A stretch of DNA of 64,000 nucleotides from Saccharospirillum sp. MSK14-1 (lineage in GTDB: Bacteria; Pseudomonadota; Gammaproteobacteria; Pseudomonadales; Natronospirillaceae), in assembly GCF_003054965.1 (NCBI RefSeq), contig NZ_MIES01000033.1, forward strand, positions 620,001 through 684,000. The letters run 5' to 3'. The translations under genes and the position numbers were made by a program. The stretch's first letter is position 1; every line of letters begins with the position of its first letter. Shown here piece after piece: positions 1 to 9,496 of the stretch. The notes beneath the pieces were generated by a model. The model worked only from the letters and a program-made list of their open reading frames with translations. It did not search any database and was not told the origin of the DNA.

Positions 1-89
1 CAATCAAGATTTTTAACGCAAGACTGGACGCCGTTTCGTAAGGCTGTTAATTATAGCTATAAGGTTAATTTACTGGACAGGATCACCCC

Positions 90-1169
90 GTGGAGCCATT
101 CGCAAAGTTCAAGAACGTTCAGAAAAGTTATGACGGTGTTTCGTTGGTCGTGAAGGATTTCAATCTGGATGTTGCGCCAGGTGAATTTGTCACCCTGCTG
201 GGTCCTTCCGGCTCAGGTAAAACCACCTGTCTGATGATGATGGCCGGCTTTGAAACACCAACGCATGGTCAGATTCTGCTCAAAAACGAGCCCATTACCC
301 GCTTGCCACCGCATAAACGCGGCATTGGCATGGTGTTTCAAAATTACGCCCTTTTCCCGCACATGAGTGTCGCTGAAAACCTGTCCTTCCCACTGGAAGT
401 GCGCGGCTTCGATAAAGCCGAAATCGCCAAGAAGGTGGACAAGGCACTGGGTATGGTGCAGTTGCAAGGCTTTGAAGGTCGTCGCCCCGCGCAGTTGTCG
501 GGCGGTCAGCAGCAACGTGTCGCTCTGGCTCGTGCACTGGTCTTTGAGCCGGAGCTGGTGCTGATGGATGAACCACTTGGCGCACTCGATAAAAATCTGC
601 GCGAAGAAATGCAGTTAGAAATCAAACGCATTCACGAAGAACTGAATGTGGCCATGATCTACGTGACACACGATCAGGGCGAGGCGTTGACCATGTCGGA
701 CCGTATTGCGGTCTTTAACGACGGCGTGGTGCAACAGCTGGCAACACCGGATGAACTCTACGAACGTCCGGAGAACGCCTTCGTTGCGTCTTTCGTTGGC
801 GAGAACAACCGTTTTGGCGGTGAAGTTGCGCAAATGAAGGATGGTCAGTGTCAGGTGCGTTTGTCGGATGGGTCGGTTGTTGAAGCCACGCCGGTGGCGG
901 TGAACGATGCCGGTCAGAGTTCAACCCTGTCGATTCGCCCTGAGCGGGTGGTGATCAATCCGGATAACGGAGCACTGCCCAACATCTTCGATGCTGAGGT
1001 GAAAGATGTGATTTACCTCGGTGATCATCTGCGTACGCGGGTGTCGGTCTGTGGCAATGATGAATTTGTGGTGAAGACACCGAATTCCATCGACAAGCAG
1101 TCCCTCAAGCGTGGTCAGAAGATCCGGGTGGGCTGGTCCCACACCGATTGTCGAGCCCTAGATGCGTAA
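90..1169 (+). CDS. potA: Polyamine-type ABC transporter ATP-binding protein (PotA-like)
   Basis: Cytoplasmic ATPase that would power an importer for spermidine/putrescine-like substrates. The 359 residues carry Walker A GPSGSGKTT (38-46), a Q-loop VFQNYALFPHM (82-92), the signature LSGGQQQR (136-143), Walker B LVLMDEP (156-162) and the H-loop histidine 194. A TOBE-like C-terminal domain starts near residue 240, as is usual for the PotA/FbpC branch. The start is GTG with GGACAGGA seven bases upstream. It heads a four-gene set with a periplasmic binding protein and two permeases. The family is certain; the exact substrate cannot be read from sequence, and other polyamines or amino acid derivatives remain possible. 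Confidence 0.93.
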   Translation: MEPFAKFKNVQKSYDGVSLVVKDFNLDVAPGEFVTLLGPSGSGKTTCLMMMAGFETPTHGQILLKNEPITRLPPHKRGIGMVFQNYALFPHMSVAENLSFPLEVRGFDKAEIAKKVDKALGMVQLQGFEGRRPAQLSGGQQQRVALARALVFEPELVLMDEPLGALDKNLREEMQLEIKRIHEELNVAMIYVTHDQGEALTMSDRIAVFNDGVVQQLATPDELYERPENAFVASFVGENNRFGGEVAQMKDGQCQVRLSDGSVVEATPVAVNDAGQSSTLSIRPERVVINPDNGALPNIFDAEVKDVIYLGDHLRTRVSVCGNDEFVVKTPNSIDKQSLKRGQKIRVGWSHTDCRALDA

Positions 1170-1246
1170 TGAAACGCGCATCAACAATTATAAGCAGATC
1201 AGAATGCCGGATATCACCGGTTAACTATGATGCAGGAGACTCAACC

Positions 1247-2344
1247 ATGAAAGCGAAGACGGTAATTGTACCTAAGGCTCTCGCAGGCCTGGCGGTAATG
1301 TCCCTAGCCGGTACTTGGGCCCAGGCGGATACACTGAACATCGTATCCTGGGGCGGTGCCTACACAGCCAGTCAACAGCAGGCTTATCACCAACCTTGGA
1401 TGGAAATGAGCGGAGACGAGATCGTCAATATTGACCGTTCTTCCAATGCACTGGCCGGTCTGCGCGCTCAGACCCAAGCCGGTAACGTCACCTGGGATCT
1501 GGTCGATATCCTGCCGTCTGATGCGATGGTTGCGTGTGACGAAGGTCTGGTCGAGCCGATTGATCACGATGCTCTGTTGGCGGCGGCTCCAGACGGCACT
1601 CTGCCTTCTGAAGACTTTATCGAAGGCTCGCTGAGCGAATGCTTCGTGCCACAGATCGTTTATTCAAACGTGATCGGTTTTAACACGGAAGCCTTCCCAG
1701 CGGACAACCAGCCATTCCTGATGGAAGACGTGTTCAACCTGGAAGACTACCCGGGCATGCGTGCACTGCAGCGTCGTCCGATCAACAACCTGGAATGGGC
1801 GTTGGTTGCTGATGGTGTTGCTGTTGAAGACGTGTACGACGTTCTGGAAACCGAAGAAGGCGTGGCGCGTGCTTTTGCCAAGCTGGACACCATTAAGGAT
1901 CACGTGATCTGGTGGGAAGAAGGTGCTCAGGTACCTCAGTTGCTGGCTGACCAGGAAGTGGTTTTCGCTTCTGCCTATAATGGTCGCCTGTTCGATGCTG
2001 CCGTTAGCGAAGGCCAGCCGTTTGAAATTATCTGGGACAAGCAGGTATTCGAACTGGATGGTTGGGTTGTACCGGCTGGCAAACTCGACAAAGTTGAAGA
2101 TTACCTGGCGTTCGCAACCGATACCCAGCGTCTGGCGGACCAAGCCAAGTACATTTCCTACGGTCCGGCTCGTGAGTCTTCTGCTGCCATGGTCAGCACC
2201 CACGCTGAAACAGGCATTGATATGAAGCCGCACATGCCGACTTACGGTCCGAACTTCGCGACTGCCATTCAGAAAGATGACGAGTTCTGGTCCAACTATG
2301 GCGACGAACTGAACCAGCGTTTCAACGCTTGGTTGGCCCGCTAA
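1247..2344 (+). CDS. potD: Periplasmic polyamine-type substrate-binding protein (PotD-like)
   Basis: Captures the substrate in the periplasm and delivers it to the membrane permeases encoded just downstream. The frame is open from 1148, but I chose the ATG at 1247: it is preceded by CAGGAGA and begins a clear signal peptide with predicted cleavage after Ala-Gln-Ala (25-27). The mature protein opens with LNIVSWGGAY, typical of the PotD/PotF family, and the 365-residue length fits. A strong hairpin lies between this gene and the first permease, which would favour higher expression of the binding protein. Family assignment is firm and ligand identity is inferred. Confidence 0.9.
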   Translation: MKAKTVIVPKALAGLAVMSLAGTWAQADTLNIVSWGGAYTASQQQAYHQPWMEMSGDEIVNIDRSSNALAGLRAQTQAGNVTWDLVDILPSDAMVACDEGLVEPIDHDALLAAAPDGTLPSEDFIEGSLSECFVPQIVYSNVIGFNTEAFPADNQPFLMEDVFNLEDYPGMRALQRRPINNLEWALVADGVAVEDVYDVLETEEGVARAFAKLDTIKDHVIWWEEGAQVPQLLADQEVVFASAYNGRLFDAAVSEGQPFEIIWDKQVFELDGWVVPAGKLDKVEDYLAFATDTQRLADQAKYISYGPARESSAAMVSTHAETGIDMKPHMPTYGPNFATAIQKDDEFWSNYGDELNQRFNAWLAR

Positions 2345-2355
2345 GGGTGAGTGTC

Positions 2356-2377
2356 ACCGGGGCCGTTTGGCCCCGGT
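2356..2377 (+). terminator. Stem-loop between binding protein and permease genes
   Basis: A perfect 9-bp stem (ACCGGGGCC / GGCCCCGGT) with a GTTT loop lies 11 bases after the stop codon. It is not followed by a real T tract. It is better read as an mRNA-stabilising or partial-termination hairpin, common after binding-protein genes, than as a full terminator. Confidence 0.6.
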
Positions 2378-2415
2378 ATCTTTCCAGACGTTTATTTCCG
2401 TAACAGGACAGTAAT

Positions 2416-3684
2416 GTGACTGAAAACAGTATGAGCAAGGCCGGCCAAGGGCTGACAACGGCCAATGGCGTACCTCTGAAGGTCAGCCTGATGCGGACCA
2501 ACCGGCGCAATCAAATTCGCGCTTTTTTATTGGTAGCACCGCTTCTGGTTTTCCTTGTCGTCGCTTTTATCATGCCTATTCTGGATATGCTCCAGCGCAG
2601 CGTCGATAACCCCGAAGTGGGAACTCAGCTGTCGCGCACCGTCGCCGCTTTGGAAGATTGGGATGGCGAAAGCATTCCCGATGAACCCGTTTTTGATGCC
2701 TTAACCCAAGACCTGCTGGCAGGCGCAGAAGCGCGCAATCTGGGTCAAGTTGCCAGCCGATTGAATTATGAATCTTCCGGTATGCGATCGTTGATTATGA
2801 AAACCTCGCGCCGCGCCGGAAGAATTGAAAGTGGCCCCTATAAGGCTGCGATTCTGGATATTGATGAAGACTGGGGTGAACTGGAAACCTGGCGTTTAAT
2901 TGAGCGCGAGTCCGACCCTTATACACTGTCGTATTACCTGGCTGCGCTGGATATGAAATACGACAGCAACGGTGAGATTGTCTCTCAGCCGGAATATCTG
3001 AAGATCTACCAACAACTCTTTGTCCGAACGTTTTGGATGAGTATTGCGATTACCGGTTTGTGTTTGTTGTTGGGTTATCCCATTGCGTTTTTATTGGCCA
3101 ATACACCGCTGCGTTATTCCAACCTGCTGATGATTCTGGTGCTGTTGCCGTTCTGGACCTCGTTGCTGGTTCGTACCACCACTTGGATTGCCATCTTGCA
3201 GCAACAAGGGGTATTGAACGACATCTTTGTCGGCCTCGGCATCATTGCCGATGACAGTCGATTGTCGATGATCTACAACAAAACCGGCACGCTGGTAGCG
3301 ATGACACATATTCTGCTGCCCTTTATGATTTTGCCGCTGTACTCGGTGATGAAGACAATCCCGCCTTATTACATGCGAGCCGCACGCTCCTTGGGTGCTC
3401 AACCCTTCCTGGCCTTCCGCCGGGTCTATTTCCCGCTGACGATTCCAGGCATTGGTGCCGGTTCGATTCTGGTGTTTATCCTTGCCATCGGCTACTACAT
3501 CACCCCCGCTCTGGTGGGTGGTCAGGATGGTATTTTCATCACCAACTTTATTGCGTTCCATATGCAGACGTCCCTGAACTGGGGTCTGGCGGCGGCCATC
3601 GCTTCCATCCTGCTGTTTGTGGTAATCGCATTCTATCTCGTCTACAACCGCCTGATTGGCGTTGACAATGTGAAGCTGGGGTAA
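2416..3684 (+). CDS. potB: ABC transporter permease, PotB-like with enlarged periplasmic loop
   Basis: Inner-membrane permease subunit of the polyamine-type importer. Transmembrane segment 1 lies near residues 35-58. The next membrane segment starts only near residue 197, leaving about 140 hydrophilic residues in the periplasm, so the protein is 422 residues long instead of the roughly 280-300 usual for PotB. The remainder is canonical, with an EAA loop RAARSLGAQPFLAFRR that contacts the ATPase. The GTG start follows ACAGGACA; an ATG at 2431 is an alternative. The large loop recalls MalF-type permeases and may interact with the binding protein (inference). Confidence 0.88.
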   Translation: MTENSMSKAGQGLTTANGVPLKVSLMRTNRRNQIRAFLLVAPLLVFLVVAFIMPILDMLQRSVDNPEVGTQLSRTVAALEDWDGESIPDEPVFDALTQDLLAGAEARNLGQVASRLNYESSGMRSLIMKTSRRAGRIESGPYKAAILDIDEDWGELETWRLIERESDPYTLSYYLAALDMKYDSNGEIVSQPEYLKIYQQLFVRTFWMSIAITGLCLLLGYPIAFLLANTPLRYSNLLMILVLLPFWTSLLVRTTTWIAILQQQGVLNDIFVGLGIIADDSRLSMIYNKTGTLVAMTHILLPFMILPLYSVMKTIPPYYMRAARSLGAQPFLAFRRVYFPLTIPGIGAGSILVFILAIGYYITPALVGGQDGIFITNFIAFHMQTSLNWGLAAAIASILLFVVIAFYLVYNRLIGVDNVKLG

Positions 3685-3687
3685 TCG

Positions 3688-4539
3688 ATGGCCGTTCCTT
3701 CTTATGCAACCGGCCCGGAACGGGTCTGGTATTACGTCTTCCGATTCATCTGCGCGCTGATCTTTTTGTTTTTGGTCGGGCCGCTGCTGATCATTATTCC
3801 GTTGAGTTTCAACGCCGAACCCTATTTCACCTTCACCGACGCTATGTTGTCGCTGAAGCCAGAGGGGTTCTCGCTGCGCTGGTATGTCGACTTCTTTACC
3901 TCCAGCGCCTGGTTGGGCTCAATCCGTAACTCCATCCTCATTGCTATTGCGTCGACCATTCTGGCGACTATTTTGGGAACGTTGGCAGCGATGGGGTTGT
4001 CGAGTCGTTTCATGCCGTTCCGCAATACCATCATGGCATTAATGATCTCGCCCTTGGTCGTACCGCTGATCATCTCTGGCGCGGCCATGTTTTTCTTCTT
4101 CTCTCGTGTCGGCCTGAGCCAAACGTATCTGGGCGTTATTCTGGCGCACACCGCTTTGGGGATTCCCTTTGTGGTGATTACCGTGACGGCGACGATGAGT
4201 AGCTTTGATCACAGTCTGACACGGGCCGCCGCCAGCCTGGGTGCTAACCCGGTAACAACCTTCTTCAAGGTGATTTTGCCGCTGGTGACTCCCGGTGTGG
4301 TATCCGGTGCGCTGTTTGCCTTTATCACCTCGTTTGACGAAGTGGTGGTGGTGCTGTTTGTCAGCGGACCGGAACAACGCACCATTCCGATTCAGATGTG
4401 GTCGGGGATTCGCGAAGAGATCAGTCCGACCATCTTGGCGGTTGCGACCATGATGGTGGTGCTGTCGATTCTGCTGCTGACAACCTTGGAATTGTTGCGT
4501 CGTCGTGCTGAACGGATGCGCGGCTTGTCGCCAGGTTGA
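3688..4539 (+). CDS. potC: ABC transporter permease (PotC-like)
   Basis: Second inner-membrane permease of the importer, 283 residues with about six hydrophobic segments and the EAA coupling motif RAAASLGANPVTTFFK near residue 175. It starts 3 bases after the upstream permease stop, so the two are probably translationally coupled. Unlike its partner it has no large extra loop and matches the usual PotC length. It is the last gene of the transporter set and is followed by a bidirectional terminator. Confidence 0.91.
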   Translation: MAVPSYATGPERVWYYVFRFICALIFLFLVGPLLIIIPLSFNAEPYFTFTDAMLSLKPEGFSLRWYVDFFTSSAWLGSIRNSILIAIASTILATILGTLAAMGLSSRFMPFRNTIMALMISPLVVPLIISGAAMFFFFSRVGLSQTYLGVILAHTALGIPFVVITVTATMSSFDHSLTRAAASLGANPVTTFFKVILPLVTPGVVSGALFAFITSFDEVVVVLFVSGPEQRTIPIQMWSGIREEISPTILAVATMMVVLSILLLTTLELLRRRAERMRGLSPG

Positions 4540-4556
4540 TGGGTGTGATGGATGAA

Positions 4557-4588
4557 TAAAAAAGGCGGCCTTGAGCCGCCTTTTTTAG
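4557..4588. terminator. Bidirectional rho-independent terminator
   Basis: GGCGGC-CTTGA-GCCGCC stem flanked by A-rich and T-rich runs on both sides. It sits between the convergent permease gene and gcvR-like gene and can serve both strands. Confidence 0.85.
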
Positions 4589-4600
4589 GATTGGCGATCG

Positions 4601-5104
4601 TCAGTCATCCAGTCGATCGACCATCAAGTCGGGAGATAAGTCTTCCAGGGCTTGGATGACGGCATCCATGGATTGGCCCGGCGTCAGGCCCAGTTCCAGT
4701 CGAGCGCGAAACAACAGGCCACCGCTCATCGATGCCGGTTCCACTTCGGTCGCCAGATCGATGACGTTAACTTGCTCGGCGGCCAAAGCACGCGTCACTT
4801 CTCGTACAATGCCGGCGCGGTCGTTGCCGATCACTTCAATCCAATGCGACTCCACAGCGTCGGCATCGCTATCACCGACTTCGATTTGTACGCTTAAGCC
4901 TTCATCGCGCAAGGCTTGCAGCGCCGTTTGCAGTTCGCCGTAATGTTCCTGTTCCAGACTGACGCGAACAATGCCGGCAAAGCGGCCGGCCATGGTGGCG
5001 AGTCGGCTTTCTTGCCAGCTGCCACCGTGACTGGCGACCACGGCGGCGATGCGTTCAACAATGCCGGGTCGATCGGCGGCCATCACACTTAAGATCAGTT
5101 CCAT
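4601..5104 (-). CDS. gcvR: ACT-domain glycine cleavage regulator (GcvR-like)
   Basis: Predicted cytoplasmic regulatory protein of 167 residues built from two ACT domains (about 1-75 and 85-165), beginning [20 protein letters not shown], the classic ACT/GcvR start. In E. coli GcvR senses glycine and antagonises the activator GcvA. The frame is open further upstream, but the ATG at 5104 overlaps the gcvP stop (TGATG), which indicates translational coupling. Position directly after gcvP supports a link with glycine cleavage. No GcvA-type LysR gene lies next to it, so the regulatory partner is unknown. Confidence 0.82.
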   Translation of the reverse strand: MELILSVMAADRPGIVERIAAVVASHGGSWQESRLATMAGRFAGIVRVSLEQEHYGELQTALQALRDEGLSVQIEVGDSDADAVESHWIEVIGNDRAGIVREVTRALAAEQVNVIDLATEVEPASMSGGLLFRARLELGLTPGQSMDAVIQALEDLSPDLMVDRLDD

Positions 5105-7998
5105 CAGGCATCGTCCTCTTGGTAAGCATCCGGGCTTGGGCAGGCACAAAACAGATTGCGGTCGCCCCACACCTCATCGACACGGTTGACCGTTGGCCAG
5201 AACTTGGCGTCCACCACCCAGTCCAGCGGATAAAACGCCAGATCTCTTGGGTAAGGGCGCTGCCAGTCTTCCATGAGATCGGCCTGGGTATGAGGCGCTC
5301 GTACCAGCGGGTTGTTATCGGCGGGCCATTCACCGGAACCGACTCGTTTGATTTCCTCGCGAATGGCGATCATAGCGTCAGCGAAACGGTCGAGCTCAGC
5401 CCGATTCTCACTCTCAGTCGGCTCCACCATAAAGGTGCCAGGCACCGGGAAACTCATGGTAGGTGCGTGAAAGCCATAATCCATCAGCCGTTTGGCGATA
5501 TCAGCCTCGGTGATCCCGGTTTCCGCTTTGAGCGGGCGCAGGTCGAGAATGCATTCATGCGCCACGCGATTCTCGCGGCCACTGTACAAAATGGGGTAGT
5601 GCGCTTTCAGCCGCTCAGCCAGGTAGTTGGCATTGAGCAGGGCAACCTGGGTGGCTTGGCGCAAGCCTTGAGCACCGAGCAAGCGAATGTACATCCAGGA
5701 AATCGGCAAGATGGAGGCACTGCCAAAGGGCGCTGCTGAGACTGCTTGATCGGCACTTAAGTCCAGCTCAGTGGCCAGAACGTGACCAGGCAGATAAGGC
5801 GCAAGATGGCTCACAACCCCAATTGGGCCCATGCCCGGACCGCCACCACCATGTGGAATGGCAAAGGTTTTATGCAAGTTTAGGTGAGCGACATCGGCAC
5901 CGATGTCGGCCGGCCGAATGACACCGACCTGTGCATTGAGGTTGGCGCCATCCATATACACCTGACCGCCGGCAGCATGAATGCGATCGCAGATGTCGCG
6001 AATGCCTTCTTCATAAACGCCGTGCGTGGACGGGTAGGTAATCATCAGACAACTTAAGCGATCGCCGGCAGCGTCAATGCGTGTTTGCAGGTCGTCCAGG
6101 TCAACGTTGCCGTCGTTATCGGTTTTCACGACCACCACCGTCAGTCCCATCATCTGCGCGGACGCTGGGTTGGTGCCGTGGGCCGATTGAGGAATCAGGC
6201 AGATATCGCGCTGCTCGTCACCCTGAGCCTGCTGGAAACGGCGAATGGCCAACAGTCCAGCGTATTCACCCTGAGCACCTGAATTAGGCTGCATACTGAT
6301 GGCGTCAAAACCCGTGATGGCGCGCAGCATGGTTTCCAGCTCCTCCAACAAGGTGCGGTAACCTTTGGTCTGGGGGCGCGGTGCAAAGGGGTGGATGCGA
6401 TTAAATTCTGGCCACGAGACCGGCTGCATTTCGGCGCTGGCGTTAAGTTTCATGGTGCAGGAACCCAGCGGGATCATGGCGTGAGCCAATGACAGATCAC
6501 GATTTTCCAGCCGCTTCAGATAGCGCAGCATGGCGGTTTCACTGTGATGGCTGTTGAACACCGGATGGTCCAGATAGCCGGATTCGCGTTCCAGGTTCTC
6601 CGGCATAAAGGTGGTGCCCTGATCGGTAATCTGCTGATCGATTTCGGCGACCGAGAAATCATGGTCGCCCATCAGCACATCGAACAGCTCTTCGACGTCT
6701 TCGCGGCTGGTGCATTCGTTCAGGCTGATGCCGAGTTTGCCGTCGGCGTCCTGACGCAAATTGATTTGTCGCTGGGCCGCGCGCTCCAGAATCAGATCAC
6801 GATTGCCCTGGGGGTCAATGGTCAGGGTATCGAAGAAGTGGCTGTTAACCAGGTGAATGCCTTTGGCCTCAAGCCCTTCGGCCAAAATACCGGTCAGTCG
6901 ATGAATGCGGTGCGCAATACGGCTCAAGCCGGTTGGTCCGTGGTAAACCGCATAGAATCCAGCCATGTTGGCCAATAACACCTGTGCGGTGCAGATGTTG
7001 GAGTTGGCCTTTTCGCGGCGAATGTGTTGTTCGCGTGTTTGCAGGGCCATGCGCAGAGCGGTGCGGCCACGAGCGTCCTTGGAGACGCCGATCAAGCGGC
7101 CGGGGATGGAACGTTTGAAGTCGTCGCGGGTGGCAAAGAAGGCCGCGTGAGGTCCGCCAAATCCCAGTGGCACACCGAAGCGCTGGCTGTTGCCGAGTAC
7201 GATATCAGCGCCCATTTCGCCCGGCGGTGTCAGCATCAACAGTGCCATCAGGTCGGTCGCGACCACGGCCAGTGCGTTGCACTGATGCAGTTGCTCGATC
7301 ACCGGCTGAGGATCGCGAATTTCGCCGTTAGCGCCAGGGTACTGCAGCAGCGCTGCAAATACCGGCTGGTCTGCGGCGTTTTCCATCGGGCCTGTAATCA
7401 CTTCGATGCCCATATAGGCAGCGCGGGTGCGAATCACATCCAGCGTTTGTGGCAGCACATTGTCATCAACGAAGAAGGTGTGAGCGGGGTTGTTCTTAAC
7501 GCAACGCTTGGCCATTGCCATGGCTTCGGCCGCTGCCGTGGCTTCGTCGAGCAGTGATGCGTTGGCCAGATCCATGGCGGTGAGGTCGGTAATCGTTTGC
7601 TGGTAGTTCAACAGCGCTTCCAGCCGACCCTGAGCAATTTCCGGTTGATAAGGCGTATAGGCGGTATACCAGCCGGGGTTTTCCAGAACATTGCGTTGAA
7701 TGACTGCGGGCACACGGGTGTCGTGATAACCCAGACCGATGTACGACTTAAACACCTTATTCTGGCGAGCGACGGCGTGCAGATAATCCAGCGCATCGCT
7801 TTCAGAGGTTGCCCGCTCTATGCTTAATTCGCCGGTGAGCCGTAATCCAGGTGGCAGAATTTGCTCGGTCAGTTGGTCCAGACTGGCGACGCTCAAACTG
7901 GCCAACATCTGCGCCTGTTCTGGAGGCGTCGGGCCAATGTGGCGGTGAATGAATTCGTCGTGGGCTTCGAGTTGCTCTAGCGAAAGCGGGTCGGTCAT
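5104..7998 (-). CDS. gcvP: Glycine dehydrogenase (decarboxylating), P-protein
   Basis: PLP enzyme of the glycine cleavage system: decarboxylates glycine and passes the aminomethyl group to the lipoyl arm of GcvH. The 964-residue length matches the single-chain bacterial form, with two homologous halves. The PLP lysine lies in [16 protein letters not shown] in the C-terminal half, and the N-terminal half has typical [14 protein letters not shown]. The frame continues upstream to 8052, but the ATG at 7998 ([16 protein letters not shown]) gives the family N-terminus. It lies 67 bases after gcvH and overlaps the downstream gcvR-like gene by one base. Confidence 0.97.
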   Translation of the reverse strand: MTDPLSLEQLEAHDEFIHRHIGPTPPEQAQMLASLSVASLDQLTEQILPPGLRLTGELSIERATSESDALDYLHAVARQNKVFKSYIGLGYHDTRVPAVIQRNVLENPGWYTAYTPYQPEIAQGRLEALLNYQQTITDLTAMDLANASLLDEATAAAEAMAMAKRCVKNNPAHTFFVDDNVLPQTLDVIRTRAAYMGIEVITGPMENAADQPVFAALLQYPGANGEIRDPQPVIEQLHQCNALAVVATDLMALLMLTPPGEMGADIVLGNSQRFGVPLGFGGPHAAFFATRDDFKRSIPGRLIGVSKDARGRTALRMALQTREQHIRREKANSNICTAQVLLANMAGFYAVYHGPTGLSRIAHRIHRLTGILAEGLEAKGIHLVNSHFFDTLTIDPQGNRDLILERAAQRQINLRQDADGKLGISLNECTSREDVEELFDVLMGDHDFSVAEIDQQITDQGTTFMPENLERESGYLDHPVFNSHHSETAMLRYLKRLENRDLSLAHAMIPLGSCTMKLNASAEMQPVSWPEFNRIHPFAPRPQTKGYRTLLEELETMLRAITGFDAISMQPNSGAQGEYAGLLAIRRFQQAQGDEQRDICLIPQSAHGTNPASAQMMGLTVVVVKTDNDGNVDLDDLQTRIDAAGDRLSCLMITYPSTHGVYEEGIRDICDRIHAAGGQVYMDGANLNAQVGVIRPADIGADVAHLNLHKTFAIPHGGGGPGMGPIGVVSHLAPYLPGHVLATELDLSADQAVSAAPFGSASILPISWMYIRLLGAQGLRQATQVALLNANYLAERLKAHYPILYSGRENRVAHECILDLRPLKAETGITEADIAKRLMDYGFHAPTMSFPVPGTFMVEPTESENRAELDRFADAMIAIREEIKRVGSGEWPADNNPLVRAPHTQADLMEDWQRPYPRDLAFYPLDWVVDAKFWPTVNRVDEVWGDRNLFCACPSPDAYQEDDA

Positions 7999-8065
7999 AG
8001 GGCGGCACGGTCCATGATTCACAGTGACGGGCCGGCAATATGGCCGGCCCACGGCAGGCTGAGGA

Positions 8066-8455
8066 TCAATCCTCGGCGCACTGGTCCTGGTAGGATTCGG
8101 CGTCCATCAGATCTTTCAACTCGCCGGCGTCATTGAGTTTTACTTGGAAGAACCAGCCATCTTCATAGGGGTCTTCGTTGACCTGTTCGGGCGCTTCTTC
8201 GAGGCTTTCGTTCACCGCGACAACGGTGCCGGTTACCGGGGAGTTGACGTCCGAAGCCGCTTTAACGGATTCCACAACCGCCGCCGCTTCTCCAGCGACC
8301 ACAGCCGTGCCAACTTCTGGCAGTTCGACAAAGACAACGTCGCCCAATTGTTGTTGAGCGAAGTCGGAGATGCCGATGGTAACCAGATCGTCGCCTTCGT
8401 CGCGAACCCATTCGTGGGAGGCGTGATATTTCAGATCGGCAGGCGTATTGCTCAT
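8066..8455 (-). CDS. gcvH: Glycine cleavage system H protein
   Basis: Lipoyl carrier that shuttles the aminomethyl intermediate between GcvP, GcvT and lipoamide dehydrogenase. It has 129 residues, the standard length. The lipoylated lysine is K65 in [12 protein letters not shown], and the N-terminal [10 protein letters not shown] motif is typical. It is the first gene of a gcvH-gcvP-gcvR unit. The 140 bases upstream contain a terminator of the preceding gene and no recognisable tandem glycine riboswitch. gcvT is not beside it. Confidence 0.97.
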   Translation of the reverse strand: MSNTPADLKYHASHEWVRDEGDDLVTIGISDFAQQQLGDVVFVELPEVGTAVVAGEAAAVVESVKAASDVNSPVTGTVVAVNESLEEAPEQVNEDPYEDGWFFQVKLNDAGELKDLMDAESYQDQCAED

Positions 8456-8517
8456 GCGAAAACCCTTCAGTGAGTCAGTGGTGGAGTCAGTCTAGTGTCG
8501 ATGCAAACGACAGACGG

Positions 8518-8541
8518 CAAAAACCGCCGGAATTGGCGGCT
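8518..8541 (-). terminator. Rho-independent terminator of the small upstream gene
   Basis: On the minus strand a GCCGCC / GGCGG stem with a short AATTCC-type loop is followed by TTTTTG. It lies between the 73-residue ORF and gcvH, so gcvH probably has its own promoter between 8456 and 8517. Confidence 0.6.
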
Positions 8542-8595
8542 AATCTATCACGATGAGCAGGAGAGGGGCTACTGCACGGCGGCTTGCTGATGCGG

Positions 8596-8817
8596 TCAAT
8601 GGTTGGGTGGCTGTCCGGTAATGGAGGGGCGGGTTGGAATGTAGATGCGGTCAGCCTTCATGATCCGGATCAGCATCAGCGACGACAGCATCGCGGCTTC
8701 CCCGGCCAGAGTTCGTAACTGGCCCAGATTCAGGTCGCTGCTGTTGTCGTTGCTAAAGGCATATTCAATCAGCTCGTCTTCGCTGAGAAGGTTTTTGCCC
8801 AGGATGATGGCCGCCAT
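8596..8817 (-). CDS. Small protein of unknown function, 73 residues
   Basis: I do not recognise this protein. It is acidic near the N-terminus (LLSEDELIEYAFSNDNSSD) and then has an amphipathic, aliphatic stretch (LAGEAAMLSSLMLIRIMK). There is no signal peptide or cysteine motif. Support for a real gene comes from natural-looking composition, an ATG with GAGAG upstream, and a hairpin plus T run about 55 bases after the stop. It stands alone between the cobalamin adenosyltransferase gene and gcvH on the same strand. It could be a small regulatory or adaptor protein, but no function should be assumed. Confidence 0.5.
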   Translation of the reverse strand: MAAIILGKNLLSEDELIEYAFSNDNSSDLNLGQLRTLAGEAAMLSSLMLIRIMKADRIYIPTRPSITGQPPNH

Positions 8818-8924
8818 TCAATGACTCTCGTTATCAGGGATACTGCAAACCGTATCGACCGGCCTGCGCTAAGGTTTAGAGCTTCCTTAACGAAAGTCGG
8901 GCTGTCTGTGACGAAGTGCCCGAA

Positions 8925-9482
8925 TTATCGCTTATGCCGGCTTTGCCAAAGGACTTCCGAACCGCCGTCAGCCCTTGCCAGTTGGCGTGAAAACACGAAC
9001 AACCAGTCAGACAGGCGATTGAGGTAATGCTGTGCCAATTGATGGCCCGGTTGCTCGGAGCGATTGAACGCCACCAGCGAGCGCTCGGCGCGCCGACAGA
9101 CGGTGCGAGCCAAATGCGCACGAGCGGCGGCTTCGGTACCGCCGGGCAGAATGAAGTTTTTTAACGGCGGCAGATCCGCATTGATGCGATCGATGTCGGC
9201 TTCCAGTTCGGTGACCAGCACATCGTCCAATAACTCATGGCCCGGCATGGCCAGCTCACCACCGAGGTCGAACAGGTCATGCTGTATCTGGCTCAGGCGG
9301 AGTTGCCCGGAGTGATCCGTTGGCAGTGCCTGTACTAAGAAGCCAATGGACGCGTTGAGTTCATCGATGTCGCCAATGGCGGCAATGCGCAGGCTGTCTT
9401 TGCCGATGCGTTGCGATACACCCAGACCGGTATCGCCGTCATCGCCAGTGCGGGTATAAATCTTAGATAAGCGGTGTCCCAT
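8925..9482 (-). CDS. Cob(I)alamin adenosyltransferase, PduO type
   Basis: Transfers the adenosyl group of ATP to cob(I)alamin to form adenosylcobalamin. The 185 residues carry the family hallmarks: N-terminal YTRTGDDGDTGL (ATP-binding P-loop-like), GDIDELNASIG, FILPGG, RTVCRRAERSLVAF and a C-terminal YLNRLSDWLFVFSRQLAR. The length fits the PduO/MMAB trimeric enzymes. It lies 14 bases after the histidine kinase gene on the same strand. No B12-dependent enzyme or cobalamin synthesis gene is in the window, so it probably serves salvage for an enzyme encoded elsewhere. Confidence 0.94.
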   Translation of the reverse strand: MGHRLSKIYTRTGDDGDTGLGVSQRIGKDSLRIAAIGDIDELNASIGFLVQALPTDHSGQLRLSQIQHDLFDLGGELAMPGHELLDDVLVTELEADIDRINADLPPLKNFILPGGTEAAARAHLARTVCRRAERSLVAFNRSEQPGHQLAQHYLNRLSDWLFVFSRQLARADGGSEVLWQSRHKR

Positions 9483-9496
9483 GCTTCGATCCTGTC

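Noticed and set aside
1148-1246. 33-residue N-terminal extension of the PotD-like protein
   Set aside because: It would bury the signal peptide; the ATG at 1247 has a good ribosome site.
8456-8600. Glycine riboswitch upstream of gcvH
   Set aside because: Only a terminator-like hairpin is visible; the conserved tandem aptamer cores are not seen.
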